From Dryomyza anilis (taxonomy: Eukaryota; Arthropoda; Insecta; Diptera; Dryomyzidae), in contig OX638133.1 of the NCBI GenBank assembly GCA_951804985.1, positions 7,522,501 through 7,586,500 on the forward strand: DNA of 64,000 bases, given 5' to 3'. A program made the position numbers and the translations under genes. Positions 11,661-22,157 of the stretch are shown here, piece after piece (positions within the stretch are counted from its first letter, which is position 1; every line of letters begins with the position of its first letter). Below the pieces are notes generated by a model. That model saw only the letters and a list, made by a program, of their open reading frames with translations, was not told the DNA's origin and searched no databases.

Positions 11661-13063
11661 TTCGAAAATGCTTTATTTGAATTTATAATCATGTAAAATA
11701 GAGTTCATCGTATTCTTCTCAGTTTCCTGATATCAGTTTATGTTTCATCCATTACGGGATTCGTTAACTAAACATTACCGTTGGTCTACACACTCCTACA
11801 TTTTTCTTGTTCAGAATCGTGTTCAGAATCGTTGACTGAACCTTTACATAGATGTGTTGCCCGCGATAATTCAGTGACAGGTGTTTGGCATATAAATCAA
11901 TTGTGTCGCCATTTTAAGTGCATCAGTGCCTGTGTCAACGCATCGCGTAAATTTATTTCACTCATTACAGAAGTTACATCCAGAACGTCAACAGATGGCG
12001 CTGAGTTTATTACAATGCCAGCAATTTATTGTTGCAGTCTGTATGTTGTTGAGGTTGTGCTATCGATGCTGCTACTGCTGTTGCAGTTGCTGATAATGAT
12101 GATGCTGCCTGCTGTCATTGTAGTCGTTGCCGATGTTGCTGTCACTGCTGTGACTGTTGTTTGGCCGTCACATTTGATTGACAGATTCGCCAACATGACG
12201 ACACATAGAGACGTTAGTTTAACTAATTGACGTAAATCGCAAATCGTTGTTTAGAGATAGATAGAGACAGAGAGACTACTAGTGTTGTCTATCTATACCT
12301 GAAATTAGAAAAATAAAGCATTTAAGACTATAATTCAATTATTTTGTTTAAAATATTTCAAAAATCAACTTTCTCGAAGCTTTCAAAACATTACAAAGTC
12401 CTTTTAAAATTACGCCTTTCCGAGTATTTCAAACTATTTACAAATTAACTGCACAGCCTCTTGATAACTTAATGGAAAGCATATAAATAGGATGTTTTAA
12501 AATTTAATAGCAATCAGCTTAATGACAACAGCAACGTCCCTTCGAACTTTTCATTCTAGTAGTTGCAAATATTCTTCGAAGTAGTTCAGTAGTAGAAATA
12601 GAACTTTCTTTATACCCACTGACAGAGCTGTCAAACTGCGATGGAACAGTTGCGATAGCAACGTAGGTGGTGCTGGTGCTACGCATTTGGCAACTCTACT
12701 ACTCACTTGCAGCTGCGTCACATTCAATTATTGAATAATTATGTGCTTCAATGAAGCGCATAAAAAGGAGCACAAGCAGCATCCGATATGGCAAATGGAC
12801 GGACAGAAGGCAGCTCGGGCGTAGCGCATTAATGAGAATGTCACGATAATATGCTGAGAGAGTGAGTGAGAGAGAGAGAGTCACTCAGTAAGTTGTGGAA
12901 GTAGCTACTGTTGCTACAGTTTAGAGTTATTAAACCGGTTTTTTGAAATCGGTTATTTGGAAAATATTTATCGTTATTTAAAATATTACTCGAACTTTTA
13001 CGAATCAAACTCTAAAGCGATTTAAACAAATAATCCAGTTCCTGTAAGTGTACCGAATTTCGT
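11661..13063. other. Non-repetitive intergenic block, no supported gene
   Basis: The stretch is less AT-rich than its neighbours. A 149-codon frame from a TTG codon at 11781 ends in a run of hydrophobic residues encoded by GTTGCTG-type repeats and has no ATG at its start, so I do not accept it as a protein. A possible core promoter at 11891-11927 is listed separately. An AG-rich tract lies at about 12855-12890. Confidence 0.45.
11891..11927 (+). promoter_or_regulatory. Possible TATA-initiator core promoter
   Basis: TATAAAT at 11891-11897 is followed by a consensus initiator TCAGT at 11923-11927, about 34 bp from the TATA start to the presumed +1 A. No credible ORF or splice structure follows, so if active it would drive a non-coding or undetected transcript. 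Chance occurrence is a real possibility. Confidence 0.3.
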
Positions 13064-13545
13064 TTTTATACCCTACACTAAGACTGAAAGGGTATATTCA
13101 GTTTGGTAAGCCGTTTGTAACACCCAGAAGGAAGCATTTCCGATATGGAAAAGTATATATATTATTGATCACCATGACCTCCTGAGCCTGTATGTCTGTC
13201 CTTCTGTCTGTTAAAATCACGATTTAGAGCGACTATAACATTCATAATTCTTACTAACTTCATCAGACCAACTTGAGATATACAAAATACATCGATGTTC
13301 GATATATTGTTTCGAAACATCGATGTTTTCCGATGCAACATAACTTTTCGTTCTACAACGACGATATCGAAACTATCGATGTTTTTGTTCGATACATCGG
13401 AAAACATCGATGTAACGAGTCGATGTGTTATATCGATACATCGATATTTTTTTCAGATGGACATCCCTAACACCAACTATAACAATTACACTACTTCGAA
13501 ATTTCCAATGTGACCTAACTTTCCTTATTGGTTTTGAATTACCAT
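13064..13545 (+). mobile_element. Family-A repeat interrupted by a hAT-like insert
   Basis: The left part starts TTATACCCTACACTAAGA and runs through TTGATCACCATGACCTCC and a CTGTC stretch. The tail (ACTTCGAAATTTCCAATGTG ACC-type sequence) resumes at about 13470. The middle of the family is deleted; the insert at 13273-13469 sits in the tail region. Confidence 0.75.
13273..13469. mobile_element. hAT-like miniature element rich in CATCGATG
   Basis: The right end reads GGACATCCCTA (inverse TAGGGATGTCC) and the left end TTGAGATATAC, 7 of 11 positions matching. The flanks AGACCAAC (13265-13272) and ACACCAAC (13470-13477) match at 7 of 8 bases, the 8-bp duplication typical of hAT elements. The interior is dominated by CATCGATGTT and its inverse. 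No transposase; non-autonomous and mutated. Confidence 0.5.
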
Positions 13546-14841
13546 AAATCGGTTCACGAGAAAAACATAATTTTGATCATAAAGTAAAAGTAGTTCGGCA
13601 CAAAGTAAGGTTCAGCCGAAAAAATTAGTGTTATATGAGGCATTTGAACATAAGTGGCCATAAGTGTTACATGCGCATTTTCACTACCAGACAGCACACT
13701 TATATAAGTATTCTAACATCGGAGTTTGATGGATAAAGCTCTTATAGTTTTCCTGTAATCGTGATTTCAACAGACACACGACAGATGAACATTAAATCGA
13801 TTTAAGAGGTCACGTGGATCAAGAATAATATTTTTTATCGGACACGTTTCCTTCTGATTGTTATAAACGGTTGTTAGTTAAAGCATTAGTTTTTCAGTGA
13901 CAGTTTAAACTAAGTTTAAACTTTTCCAAATCTTACATCATCGACAGTTCTTAACCAAATCGCCCGAATATCATAACATTTTACAGACAGAAAGATAATT
14001 ACTAATCCGGTAATATAATTTGTAAATAATTGATGAAATGACATTTAATTTTATAATGTCAATAAGTTTAATTTAAAAATATGTATGAAAAACTAACCCT
14101 TTGCGTAGGGTATACAAAAAGGCACGATTTTACATATAAAAACAAAATCATAATTCGAGTAATCGAATTTTTCAATTATTTGCCAATTAATTCCAAACAC
14201 TAATTGGCTATGCGCTTCATTCTCTACGCTCTCAGTCACTTAGCTGTTTCTAGAACGTGTCTGTCTGGATTTAGTCTGTTGCTGCGTCCCTCACACACAC
14301 TCCTGTTATCTGTTTGCTTTTTTATGCTTGTTCGTTCTTAGCAATAATAATTGTAAGGCGAATTTATTATCACTGTCGTCTGTTTGAGTAGCAGTTTCCA
14401 TTCAGTTTGTAAGTTAAGTCCTTAAGATAACATGAAAAAGCAATTCATTTATTTTTTCGTTCCTTCCTACGCTTATATCGTCGTCATGTTACTTCTTGGA
14501 ATACTTTGTGTCGCTTTTGTCTTTGGGTCGCGTTTCTTTTACGCATAATAGTTTCAAAAGCTTAATGTCTCTTTTAATAATTTGTCAGCGATAGAACGAA
14601 AAACATTTTAATAACTTCAAACATTTAATTTGCGAAAAGCTGCTCTCTACTGGCTTTGACCCCATGCATTAGTCGAAGGATCTGTTGGTCCCGTTGATGC
14701 AGCAGTGCCCACAAGTAAAGTACTTTTAATTTGCGCGAATATTTTTTTGGCTTTACAATTTTTTTTTCCTTTTTTTTTTAATTTTTAACATTTGTAGTGC
14801 TTTGTTATCTTTTGCTATATACCTTTTTCAATTATATCTTA
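13546..14841. other. Intergenic, no gene recognised
   Basis: Contains scattered remnants resembling family A/B middle sections (for example near 13660-13900, GTGGATCAAGAATAATA and CGGACACG). The unique stretch at 14200-14720 has no supported coding or RNA feature. Confidence 0.45.
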
Positions 14842-15225
14842 CAAAAATGTACATCAAATTGATGAATTCCGTTCTTGTATTGAAGAACCATTCATAATAT
14901 TTATCACTAACTACATCAATGTTATGAATACGATCATAAATATGATGAACATTTGGTAATTTCGAAAAATTGTTCTTCAATATGATGAACTGTATGTGAA
15001 GAATACGTTTCATCATATTAATGAGCCAAAATATAAAATACGACATATATTTTCTTCATATTGGAAAACGCTGTTCATTAAACCAAATTTCTATCAAAAT
15101 ATTTTTTTTTCGTTAATTTTTTGCCGAACTTTTCAGTTCTCAAGTAGTTCTTGTATATTATTTCTTATATAATGCTTGCTCGACATGCATAAATTAGTAA
15201 AAAGTGTTATACTATATTTATTTAT
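14842..15225 (+). mobile_element. Family-D element, 3' end missing
   Basis: The sequence from AAAATGTACATCAAATTGAT through TTCTTCAATATGATGAACTG, GAATACGTTTCATCATATTA and TATTTCTTATATAATGCTTG matches the left portion of the family-D copy at 33662-35500. It shows the uninterrupted form of the site where that copy carries a 243-bp insert. The right terminal repeat is absent. Confidence 0.7.
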
Positions 15226-15514
15226 AATTACAACATTTCCTAATGAAAAGTTACATTTAAAAAAAAAATCTTAAAAAAAAATTGCCGCACGATACGTTTG
15301 TGGTACAAACCCTGCGTCTGTTTTTCCCGACATTTTTAATATTGGAAAATTTAAAGCAAATATCCACCGACACTACTCCATCTTTCCTCCTCCCCTTAAC
15401 CTATAATCCTTTTTTACGATCAACACTGTGCATTGCATGAATAGGGGGCATCCCCTGAGTGTTGGTTAATTTGTAAAAAAAAAATATATTGAAGCATTTT
15501 TTTGTCTGTGTACA
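15226..15514. other. Intergenic, nothing recognised
   Basis: AT-rich and without frames, element ends or RNA signals. Confidence 0.4.
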
Positions 15515-16310
15515 TCTATGGGGTACCAGGAATATTCAATTTGTGCTGCTACTTAACCGACCTTCACCAAGCGGTATGAAATATTATATATTGTTACGAA
15601 AAGATGTAATTTGCCCCATAGTTCAAGCAATGGAATAATAATAAATGAGACGCAAGCCAATTCAGCGCACTAAGCAATGTGTTAGAAAGAGACGGAAGAT
15701 CAGTCAGCGCACTAAGAAAGACATGAGTCCGAATGAGATGCCAATAGCATGCGTCATTCACGAAACGAGTAGATGGTTCTCGAAACAAGTCGAAGCTGCA
15801 TTATATAAGGACGCCGCATCTGAGGCACAGCACTTCAGTAGTAATTGTAAAGTGTTCGAGTACGTCTCGTGTGAGAACAATGACAATTTAAATAGTGGAC
15901 ATACAGCAGTTGTTAGAATTTATAATTGGTAAAGTTGTTTATTAAAGTGAATTAATAATGTTATTTGTTATAATTTAAACCAAACATAAGCGTGTTTTTA
16001 TTTTGTATATAATCCAGAGATACGAACTTCTAGAACAGTTTTCCGTAGACTGAATTTTCGTAACAATATTTTATTGATCAGTATCACCTCTCCAGTCAAT
16101 TTGCCATGTCCGTCTATCTGCACGTATACTAAATAATTTGGAAAATAACGATTAGAATGCAATGAAATTTAGTTTAAATATGTTTAAGCTAAAGTGTAAT
16201 TTGAAGTTTGAAAATGAGCCAATTCGGTCCATCGGACACACCTACATCCCATAAAAAATATTCAGTTTTAGTTTTTCAGTCACATTTTCAAATTAAACTT
16301 AGTTTAAACT
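15515..16310 (+). mobile_element. Degenerate family-B repeat split by a solo LTR
   Basis: The left part CTATGGGGTACCAGGAATAT to GCGGTATGAAATAT corresponds to the family-B start. The right part from 16066 (TTTATTGATCAGTATCACC, CCATGTCCGTCTATCTG, GTTTGAAAATGAGCC) continues it exactly where family B reads TTGATCAGCAT. The LTR at 15592-16065 separates the halves. Confidence 0.75.
15592..16065 (+). mobile_element. Solo LTR of an LTR retrotransposon (474 bp)
   Basis: It begins TGTTACGAAAA and ends TTTTCGTAACA, the TG...CA rule with an 11-bp perfect inverted end. It is flanked by ATAT on both sides (15588-15591 and 16066-16069), a 4-bp target duplication as in Gypsy-type elements. Inside, TATATAAG at 15802-15809 is followed by the initiator TCAGT at 15835-15839, a retroelement promoter. 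There is no internal region, so the element was lost by LTR-LTR recombination. A 95-codon frame inside is incidental. Confidence 0.85.
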
Positions 16311-16589
16311 AGATGCCACTTCGTCTATAGTGAACATATCACAAATATTTAAAATACCTTTTTAACTGATAACTAATTAAATATATGTCTGTACAATTTA
16401 ACGAAATTCCGCAGTGTTGATTAGGGACAACCGACTTTTTAAAAATGTGGAAAGTTTAAGCTAAGTTTGAACTAGTATTCAAAAACTTGGCCTTATATAA
16501 TTTTAGAAACCTATATTTCGTAAAGAATTCCAGATATAGTTATAACATTTTAAATATGAGTTTCCTTTGTTCCCATTTTTTTATACAAC

Positions 16590-17055
16590 ACCCTACACCA
16601 ATGAGGAATAGGGTATATTAACTTTGTGCGAATATTGTAACGACTCTTAGGATGCGCGGTCGGTATCGAAAAATATTTATTTTATTGATCAGCATAATTT
16701 CGAATTAGCCATGTCCTTCTGCCTATTTATTTTACTGTCTGTCCATATACACGATAACTTGAAAAATACTAACCAGAATGTAATGAAATTTTGTTACAAT
16801 ATCTTTTAGCCAATAAGTAGTTTTGAGTTTGAAAATAAGCTAAATCGGTCAACGGTAATGCCCACCTCGCATACAAGTACCTTATTTATATTTATTTAGG
16901 AACCAATAACTCTATAATGTAATGTTCAATCGTTGTAACTTATTGAAAACAAATCTTTGAAATATTACCCTTAATTGAAATATTACCCGTATTCCATAAC
17001 CGAACCCGACCGACTCTAAGTCTCGACCATGTGACTTAACTTTTCTTATTCGTTT
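16590..17055 (+). mobile_element. Family-B repeat, internally deleted
   Basis: Opens with CACCCTACACCAATGAGG and AGGGTATATTAACTTTGTGC, continues with TTATTGATCAGCATAATTTC and AAATCGGTCAACGG, and ends with CCGACCGACTCTAAGTC plus the tail CATGTGACTTAAC. The middle GGGCGTGATCCGCCCA block is missing. Confidence 0.75.
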
Positions 17056-17890
17056 TTCGTAGAATTTTTTTTGTACCTTTTTTTATTTTTATACCTTTTT
17101 TTAAATTTTCATTTACACTTTTGTATCACTTTTTTTCATTTTGTAAAAATTTCCAATTTTACTTTTAGCTTTGCTTGTAAAGCTTCAGCTTAAATAACGT
17201 GAGCGCCTCTTAAGCTTTGCGCGTGTGTCCTGTGCGTATTGATGTGCATGACTCCCTGTAAGATCCTCTTACTTAATGTCGCTCATTTTTCTCTCTCACT
17301 TTCATAAATGTTAAATTTAATGTGCGCATTTATTAAGATATTTCTCTAAAGTAGTAGTTGGTTTTTCATTTCATTTTGTATTCTACTCAAAAAAGTTATT
17401 TTGAGCTTGAACTTTGTCGACGAAAAGTTTTTTTTTCGAAAGTATGGAGGAGCCATCAATTTAATTGAGTGCTTAATGGCGTAGCTTATATATATATAAA
17501 GTAGTTACTTGGTGGCTGTGCTTTGTGCATGTCATTAAATTGATGCCTTTTGATGGTACTTTTATTATTTTTTGTTCTTTTGTTTTTGGCATCATAGGAA
17601 AAAGATGCTGCTGTGGGCTGTGTTTTTAATTTGCGAATTCTGTTTGAATTAAGATTGTGGTTACATAGCGTGTAATAGGTTTGTCATAGCGAACATACAA
17701 CAAAAATCTATTATTTTATTTGCTAAGCTGCTTAACCTTTTTAACCTATATAAAGCCTCTTTTATGTTTTGTACCTGACACGAAATTAATTTATATCACA
17801 GCGACAGCTCTGATTTTAAGTGTGTCTGTGTTTTGGGATGTTACACTTTGTGACATAATTTGCAATTACAATTTGAATTTTAAGTTATAG
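17056..17890. other. Intergenic, no gene recognised
   Basis: A moderately complex, non-repetitive stretch (GTGAGCGCCTCTTAAGC region near 17200, AT-rich later). No reading frame or core-promoter pattern that I can support. Confidence 0.4.
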
Positions 17891-17896
17891 TACTTA

Positions 17897-17925
17897 CTAG
17901 CTGAAGCCGTGCACAAATATTTCGA
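17897..17925 (-). mobile_element. Helitron-like 3' terminus
   Basis: On the minus strand it reads GTGCACGGCTTCAGCTAGT, almost the same as GTGCACGGGTCCAGCTAGT at the Helitron-like end near 27005. CTAG lies at 17897-17900. The element body would extend to higher coordinates, but its limits are not recognisable. Confidence 0.4.
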
Positions 17926-18113
17926 AAAAAGGCTCAAAAAACATTTCATGTTTGAGCATGTGTTTCATGTACTTAAAATAAAAATAATGCAAAAAATAAT
18001 TTTTTTTATTAAAATTCAATAATTTATCTTCCTGAAACTGTTTATTTCATTAATTTCTAAAGTATTTATCAGACGCTAATGGGGATTACATTGTTAAATA
18101 TGATCATGCTATT

Positions 18114-18870
18114 TTTATACCCTGCACCTATGAGGTACAGGGTATATTAACTTTGTACATATATTGTAACGCCCCTTAGGAGGCGTGTCCGGTATGGAAA
18201 AGTATATATATTCTTGATCAGCATCACTACCCGAGTCCGTTCAGCCATGTCCGCCTGTCTGTCCGTGTGTCTGTCTTGCTGTCAGTATACACGATAACTT
18301 CAGAAAGACTACTCAGAATGCGTCTCAATATATTTTAGCCAAAAGTAGGAACTAAGTTTGAAAATGAGCCAAATCGGTCAACAGACACGCCCACTTCCCA
18401 TACAAGACACTTTTATATAACTCTTTTGGAACTAATAACTCGAAAAGTATTCATGATATAGTTGTAAAATTTAAAACATATTGTTATAATCCACTTAAAA
18501 ATATGTGGTTCAAAAATGGGCGTGATCCGCCCACATTTTTTTTTATTATTTCCCGGGTTTTCATAGTCAAAATTTGATCCGTAAATTACTAAAATCAAAT
18601 CTATGGAATATTAGCCTTTTTTATACTTTTATATCAATTTTTTAATTTATGGGGATATAAGACGTAAATTTCTGATATATGAATAATATTCTGAGGGTGG
18701 GGAGGTTCAGCATAATTAAAAACTTTAAAATTAAGTTATGCAATTAAATATCCCGCATTAATATCCCAAGGTGTAGGGTATTCCATAGTCGGCCCCGACC
18801 GACTATAAAATCCGCCCCATGTGACCGAATTTACCAATGTGACCTAACTTTCCCAACTCGTTATTATAAA
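18114..18870 (+). mobile_element. Dispersed repeat family B, full-length reference copy
   Basis: Order of blocks: ATACCCTGCACC hairpin with AGGGTAT, TTAACTTTGTACATATATTG, TCCGGTATGGAAAAGTATAT, TTCTTGATCAGCATCAC, a GTCTGTCC microsatellite, AGCCAAATCGGTCAACAG, GGGCGTGATCCGCCCA, then GGTGTAGGGTAT. The hairpin ATAGTCGGCCCCGACCGACTAT and the tail ending CCCAACTCGTT follow. ACCCTGCACC near the start and GGTGTAGGGT near the end form a short inverted pair. Non-coding. Confidence 0.85.
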
Positions 18871-19600
18871 TATCCTTTTTAAAAGCTAGGGGCTGAAGCA
18901 TTTTTAATGTTATATATGAGGTTGTCCAATCACGCCCATGTTCTACGTGCCAATTACACCGTATGAAAAAATTCAATGGCTTGTGAATATCCTATATTTA
19001 CTAAAAGTACGCTAACAAATAAAATACATATCCCAGTTTTTCTGGTCCAATTCGTTAAAGAGTTTAATTTGCATTTTAAAAGAAATTACATATCAAATTT
19101 TTGGTCGAATATTTCAAAACTGATTGATGTCTTCATAGCTGAGACATCACTAAGTGTGAATGTGAAAATGTTTGCTCGATATCAATTTTTTTACAGCTTT
19201 TATTTGCATTTAAAAAATTTGAATTGATTTTTAAATAATACATAGTACCATTTAAAATGGGAATAAACCCCTTAAATGAATTGATATTTGAAAACAGATT
19301 TTATATCCATACTCAGAGTAAAAAAATATTATTAAATTATGATATGCATTTTCCATTCAAATGCAAATAAAAACCGTAAACGAATTGATCTAAAAAGACT
19401 GGGTGCACCAAAATTCTTAGAATGATCCCTAGTTTTATGTGCTGTTCGATTATTTCATGTGTGCAAAATAGTGTCGCCTGGTGTTATGATTATAAATATG
19501 ATACTTTGTTGACATTTTTATAACTCAGCTCTTAGGAAGTCAGGAGTTATAGCATTTTTGAAATTATGGTTATATGACTTAGTGAAAAACCAAGCATTTT
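18871..19600. other. Intergenic, no gene recognised
   Basis: AT-rich; an 83-codon frame at 18976-19227 shows no recognised domain, signal peptide or coding bias and is treated as chance. Confidence 0.4.
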
Positions 19601-19639
19601 AAAAGGTTTTTCAATAAGAGCGCTACATAAGTTTTTTCA

Positions 19640-19938
19640 AGGGTTTTTCAACAAGGACGCTACAAAAGTAGAGCGACAGGGACAGCAAACGACGCGATAT
19701 TTCTCCGCTTTTTTGACATTTCTCTTCAGTAAGGGTTGCCATTTCATGATGGAAAGATATACGAGCCAATAACGAGTCGAAATTATTAAAATTTACTACC
19801 GAAATTCAAATTCGTATATCTTTCCATCATGAAATGGCAAACCTTACTGAAGAGAAATGTCAAAAGAGCGGCAAGAAATATGGCGTCGTTTGCTGTCCCT
19901 GTCGCTCTACTTTTGTAGCGTCCCTGTTGAAAAACCCT
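19640..19938. mobile_element. Fold-back element with about 125-bp arms
   Basis: The left arm (19640-19764) starts AGGGTTTTTCAACAAGGACG and the right arm (19812-19938) is its inverse, ending CCCTGTTGAAAAACCCT. Arms differ by a few substitutions and a small indel. The spacer is 47 bp. A partial extra copy of the end (AAGGTTTTTCAATAAGAGCG) lies just left at about 19602-19630. The whole would fold into one long hairpin. No clear target duplication. Confidence 0.85.
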
Positions 19939-20692
19939 TTAAATTAAATAGTAAAATAAAAATTTTATCTATTTATTTAATTTTGTGTTAAAATTATTCG
20001 ACATGTTCAGAGATTTACTTTCAATCGAAATAAAAATACATAAATTAAAAAAAAGTTTAATTTAAAAAAAAATACGTAATTCATTTAAGAATAAAACTTT
20101 GACCTAATACTATTTTCTATAAAGTGACCATTTTGAACTCTATATGCCTCAAATATTAATTTTAAATAACATAAAAAATGTTTATTTAAAAAAACATTTG
20201 TCTAAATGTCCTAGATACTGTTTTTAATATGCTGAAACTATTTTTTTAAACATTCCAAAAAAAATCAGAAACAAGACTCTTCAAAAACATACCCAGATAG
20301 CAAAATACTCGGGCACAGCACTGTAAGCGCTCACAATAATCCAAATGTGGTTCAGCATAGTAGCCTCAATACGCTCAAAATTCAAAAATTCAATTGTGTG
20401 AGTCGTATATGAGCTTCATATAGCCCGCACAAGTGCGAGAAAAACAGTGTGAGTCGCATATGAACCTCATATAGCCTTCACTAATGCTGAACAAATAAAA
20501 AATTTTAAAATTCAATTGTATGAGTCGCATTTGAGCTTCATATTGCCCGCACAAATGAGAGAAAATCAAAAGTGTGATACTCATTGCAGCCTCATATAGT
20601 TCGAACATGTGCGACTAAAGCAAAATTTGAAAAAAACAGATATTTTGACATTTGTTAAAATTTTTCATATTATTATATTACTTATATTTTTA

Positions 20693-21397
20693 TACCCTAC
20701 ACTAAGAGTGAAAGGGTATATTCAGTTTGGTACGCCGTTTGTAAAACCCAAAAGGAAGCCGGTAGGAATAAGTATATATATTCTTGATCAGCATGACCTC
20801 CTGAGACGATTTAGCGATGTCCGTCTGCCTGTCTGTCTGTCTGTCTGTCTGTTGAAATCCTTACTACTTTTAAAATTGAAGAGCTAGATAAATGAAACTT
20901 ATAACTTAAATTAGTAATATACCTACGCTGTATGTGATAAAAAAAAGCGAGATCGGTCCATTGTGACCTATGATCCGACCACTTATGTTCAAATACCTCA
21001 TATAAAATGTACATATAAAGATCAATTTTTATGTATACGTGCTTAGGTAAACTTTTTTGGTCAAATATATATTGACATCATGCTCAAATACATGATAATA
21101 ATTTTTCCGGCGAAAAGACTTGTGGTTCACAAAAAAAAAAATCGAAATTCGGTACACCTACCCATTTGTAAATATGGGTATCAAATGAAAGGACATTTTT
21201 CAGCGATGGAAAGTTTGTAGTTATTTTCAGGATTCGTATACCCTGGTGACCTATATATATCACTTTGAATGGTAACCACACATATGTGTAGGGTATTTAT
21301 AGTCGGCTTAGACCGACTATAATTTTGATAATCCTAACTATCATAATTACACCTACTTTAAAATTTCCCATGTGATCTAACCTTCCCAACTGGTTAA
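20693..21397 (+). mobile_element. Dispersed repeat family A, near full length
   Basis: Starts ATACCCTACACTAAGAGTG AAAGGGTAT-type hairpin, includes ATTCTTGATCAGCATGACC, four to five CTGT repeats, GAGATCGGTCCATTGTGACC, TCGAAATTCGGTACACC and GGTAACCACACATATGTG. It ends with hairpin TATAGTCGGC..GACCGACTATA and tail CCCATGTGATCTAACC. Same structure at 38801-39556 and 51141-51823, all on the plus strand. Confidence 0.85.
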
Positions 21398-21420
21398 TAT
21401 TAAAAATGGAAATAAATATT

Positions 21421-21780
21421 ATGGCAGAGACAACATAATGCGCCTGCTTCCCGATGATACCTTCCCTAATGCCAACTCTTCGGGTCCTTGAACCCCAAGT
21501 ATGACATATGTTTAACTTCCGTTGGTTATTTAAAGATCGAGTCTACCACCATCTCTTTATTGCCAGTTCCAGCCCCGAGGAAATCCTACAGGCATTAACT
21601 TCGATTATTTCTAAGCATTTTGTCTCCGTTATTTTGTGTCTCTTCGGGAAAATTACATAGTGCTTACATGAGGATAAGGCCATCATCCAGCCCATTCTTA
21701 AAGGTACCTTTGCCGCGTCCACCACCTTTAGCATCAGATTGTTGTTCTCCACAATGAAATGTTTACAAACAACTTTTTTT
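21421..21780. other. Non-repetitive insert within the 20292-22157 element
   Basis: This stretch is markedly less AT-rich than its surroundings. Broken reading-frame pieces such as SPEEILQALTSIISKHF (+) occur, but none stays open or matches a family I recognise. It may be a captured host fragment or a transposase relic; I cannot tell which. Confidence 0.3.
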
Positions 21781-22157
21781 TTGTTTACAATCTCAAATAT
21801 TAAAATTAAAAAAAAAAATCTACCTTTCAAATTTAACTACAGTACCTAGTAGGTACTACCTACTCGCACGAATGCGAGTTTTGTGTGCTCGCGCTATGAG
21901 TTTACTGCGCAATCACATCGTGCGCCTGATTTTATTCGATTTTTTTTTGATTTTGAGTGATTGCACTATGAGTTCACTACGCAATCACATTGTGAGCCCG
22001 CACTGATGTGAATTATGTGATTTTGTGTGCTCGCACAATGCTCTCACTACGCACTCATATCGTGCGATAGCACGAATGCGAAGTTTTGTGATCTTTGTTT
22101 GCTCGCATATAGCACGCACGATATGAGTTTTTGTGCGACGCACGTTTGCTATCTGGG

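Larger units (their letters stand above)
20292..22157. mobile_element. 1.87-kb inverted-repeat element with subterminal repeats
   Basis: The ends are CCCAGATAGCAAA and TTTGCTATCTGGG, each bordered by TA (20290-20291 and 22158-22159), consistent with TA target duplication. The left subterminal zone (20395-20620) has four units around GTGAGTCGCATATGAACCTC ATATAG-type sequence. The right zone (21850-22140) has multiple CGCACGAATGCGAG and CTACGCAATCACAT units. A family-A copy (20693-21397) is nested inside. No transposase is visible. Confidence 0.75.

Noticed and set aside
11781..12230. 149-codon plus-strand ORF with hydrophobic end
   Set aside because: Begins at TTG without an ATG; hydrophobic stretch comes from GTTGCTG-type low complexity; no domain or splice support.
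13162..13513. Overlapping ORFs on both strands rich in IDV repeats
   Set aside because: They read through the CATCGATGTT-rich insert; palindromic motifs give similar peptides in several frames.
15645..15932. 95-codon ORF
   Set aside because: Lies wholly inside the solo LTR, overlapping its TATA box and initiator.
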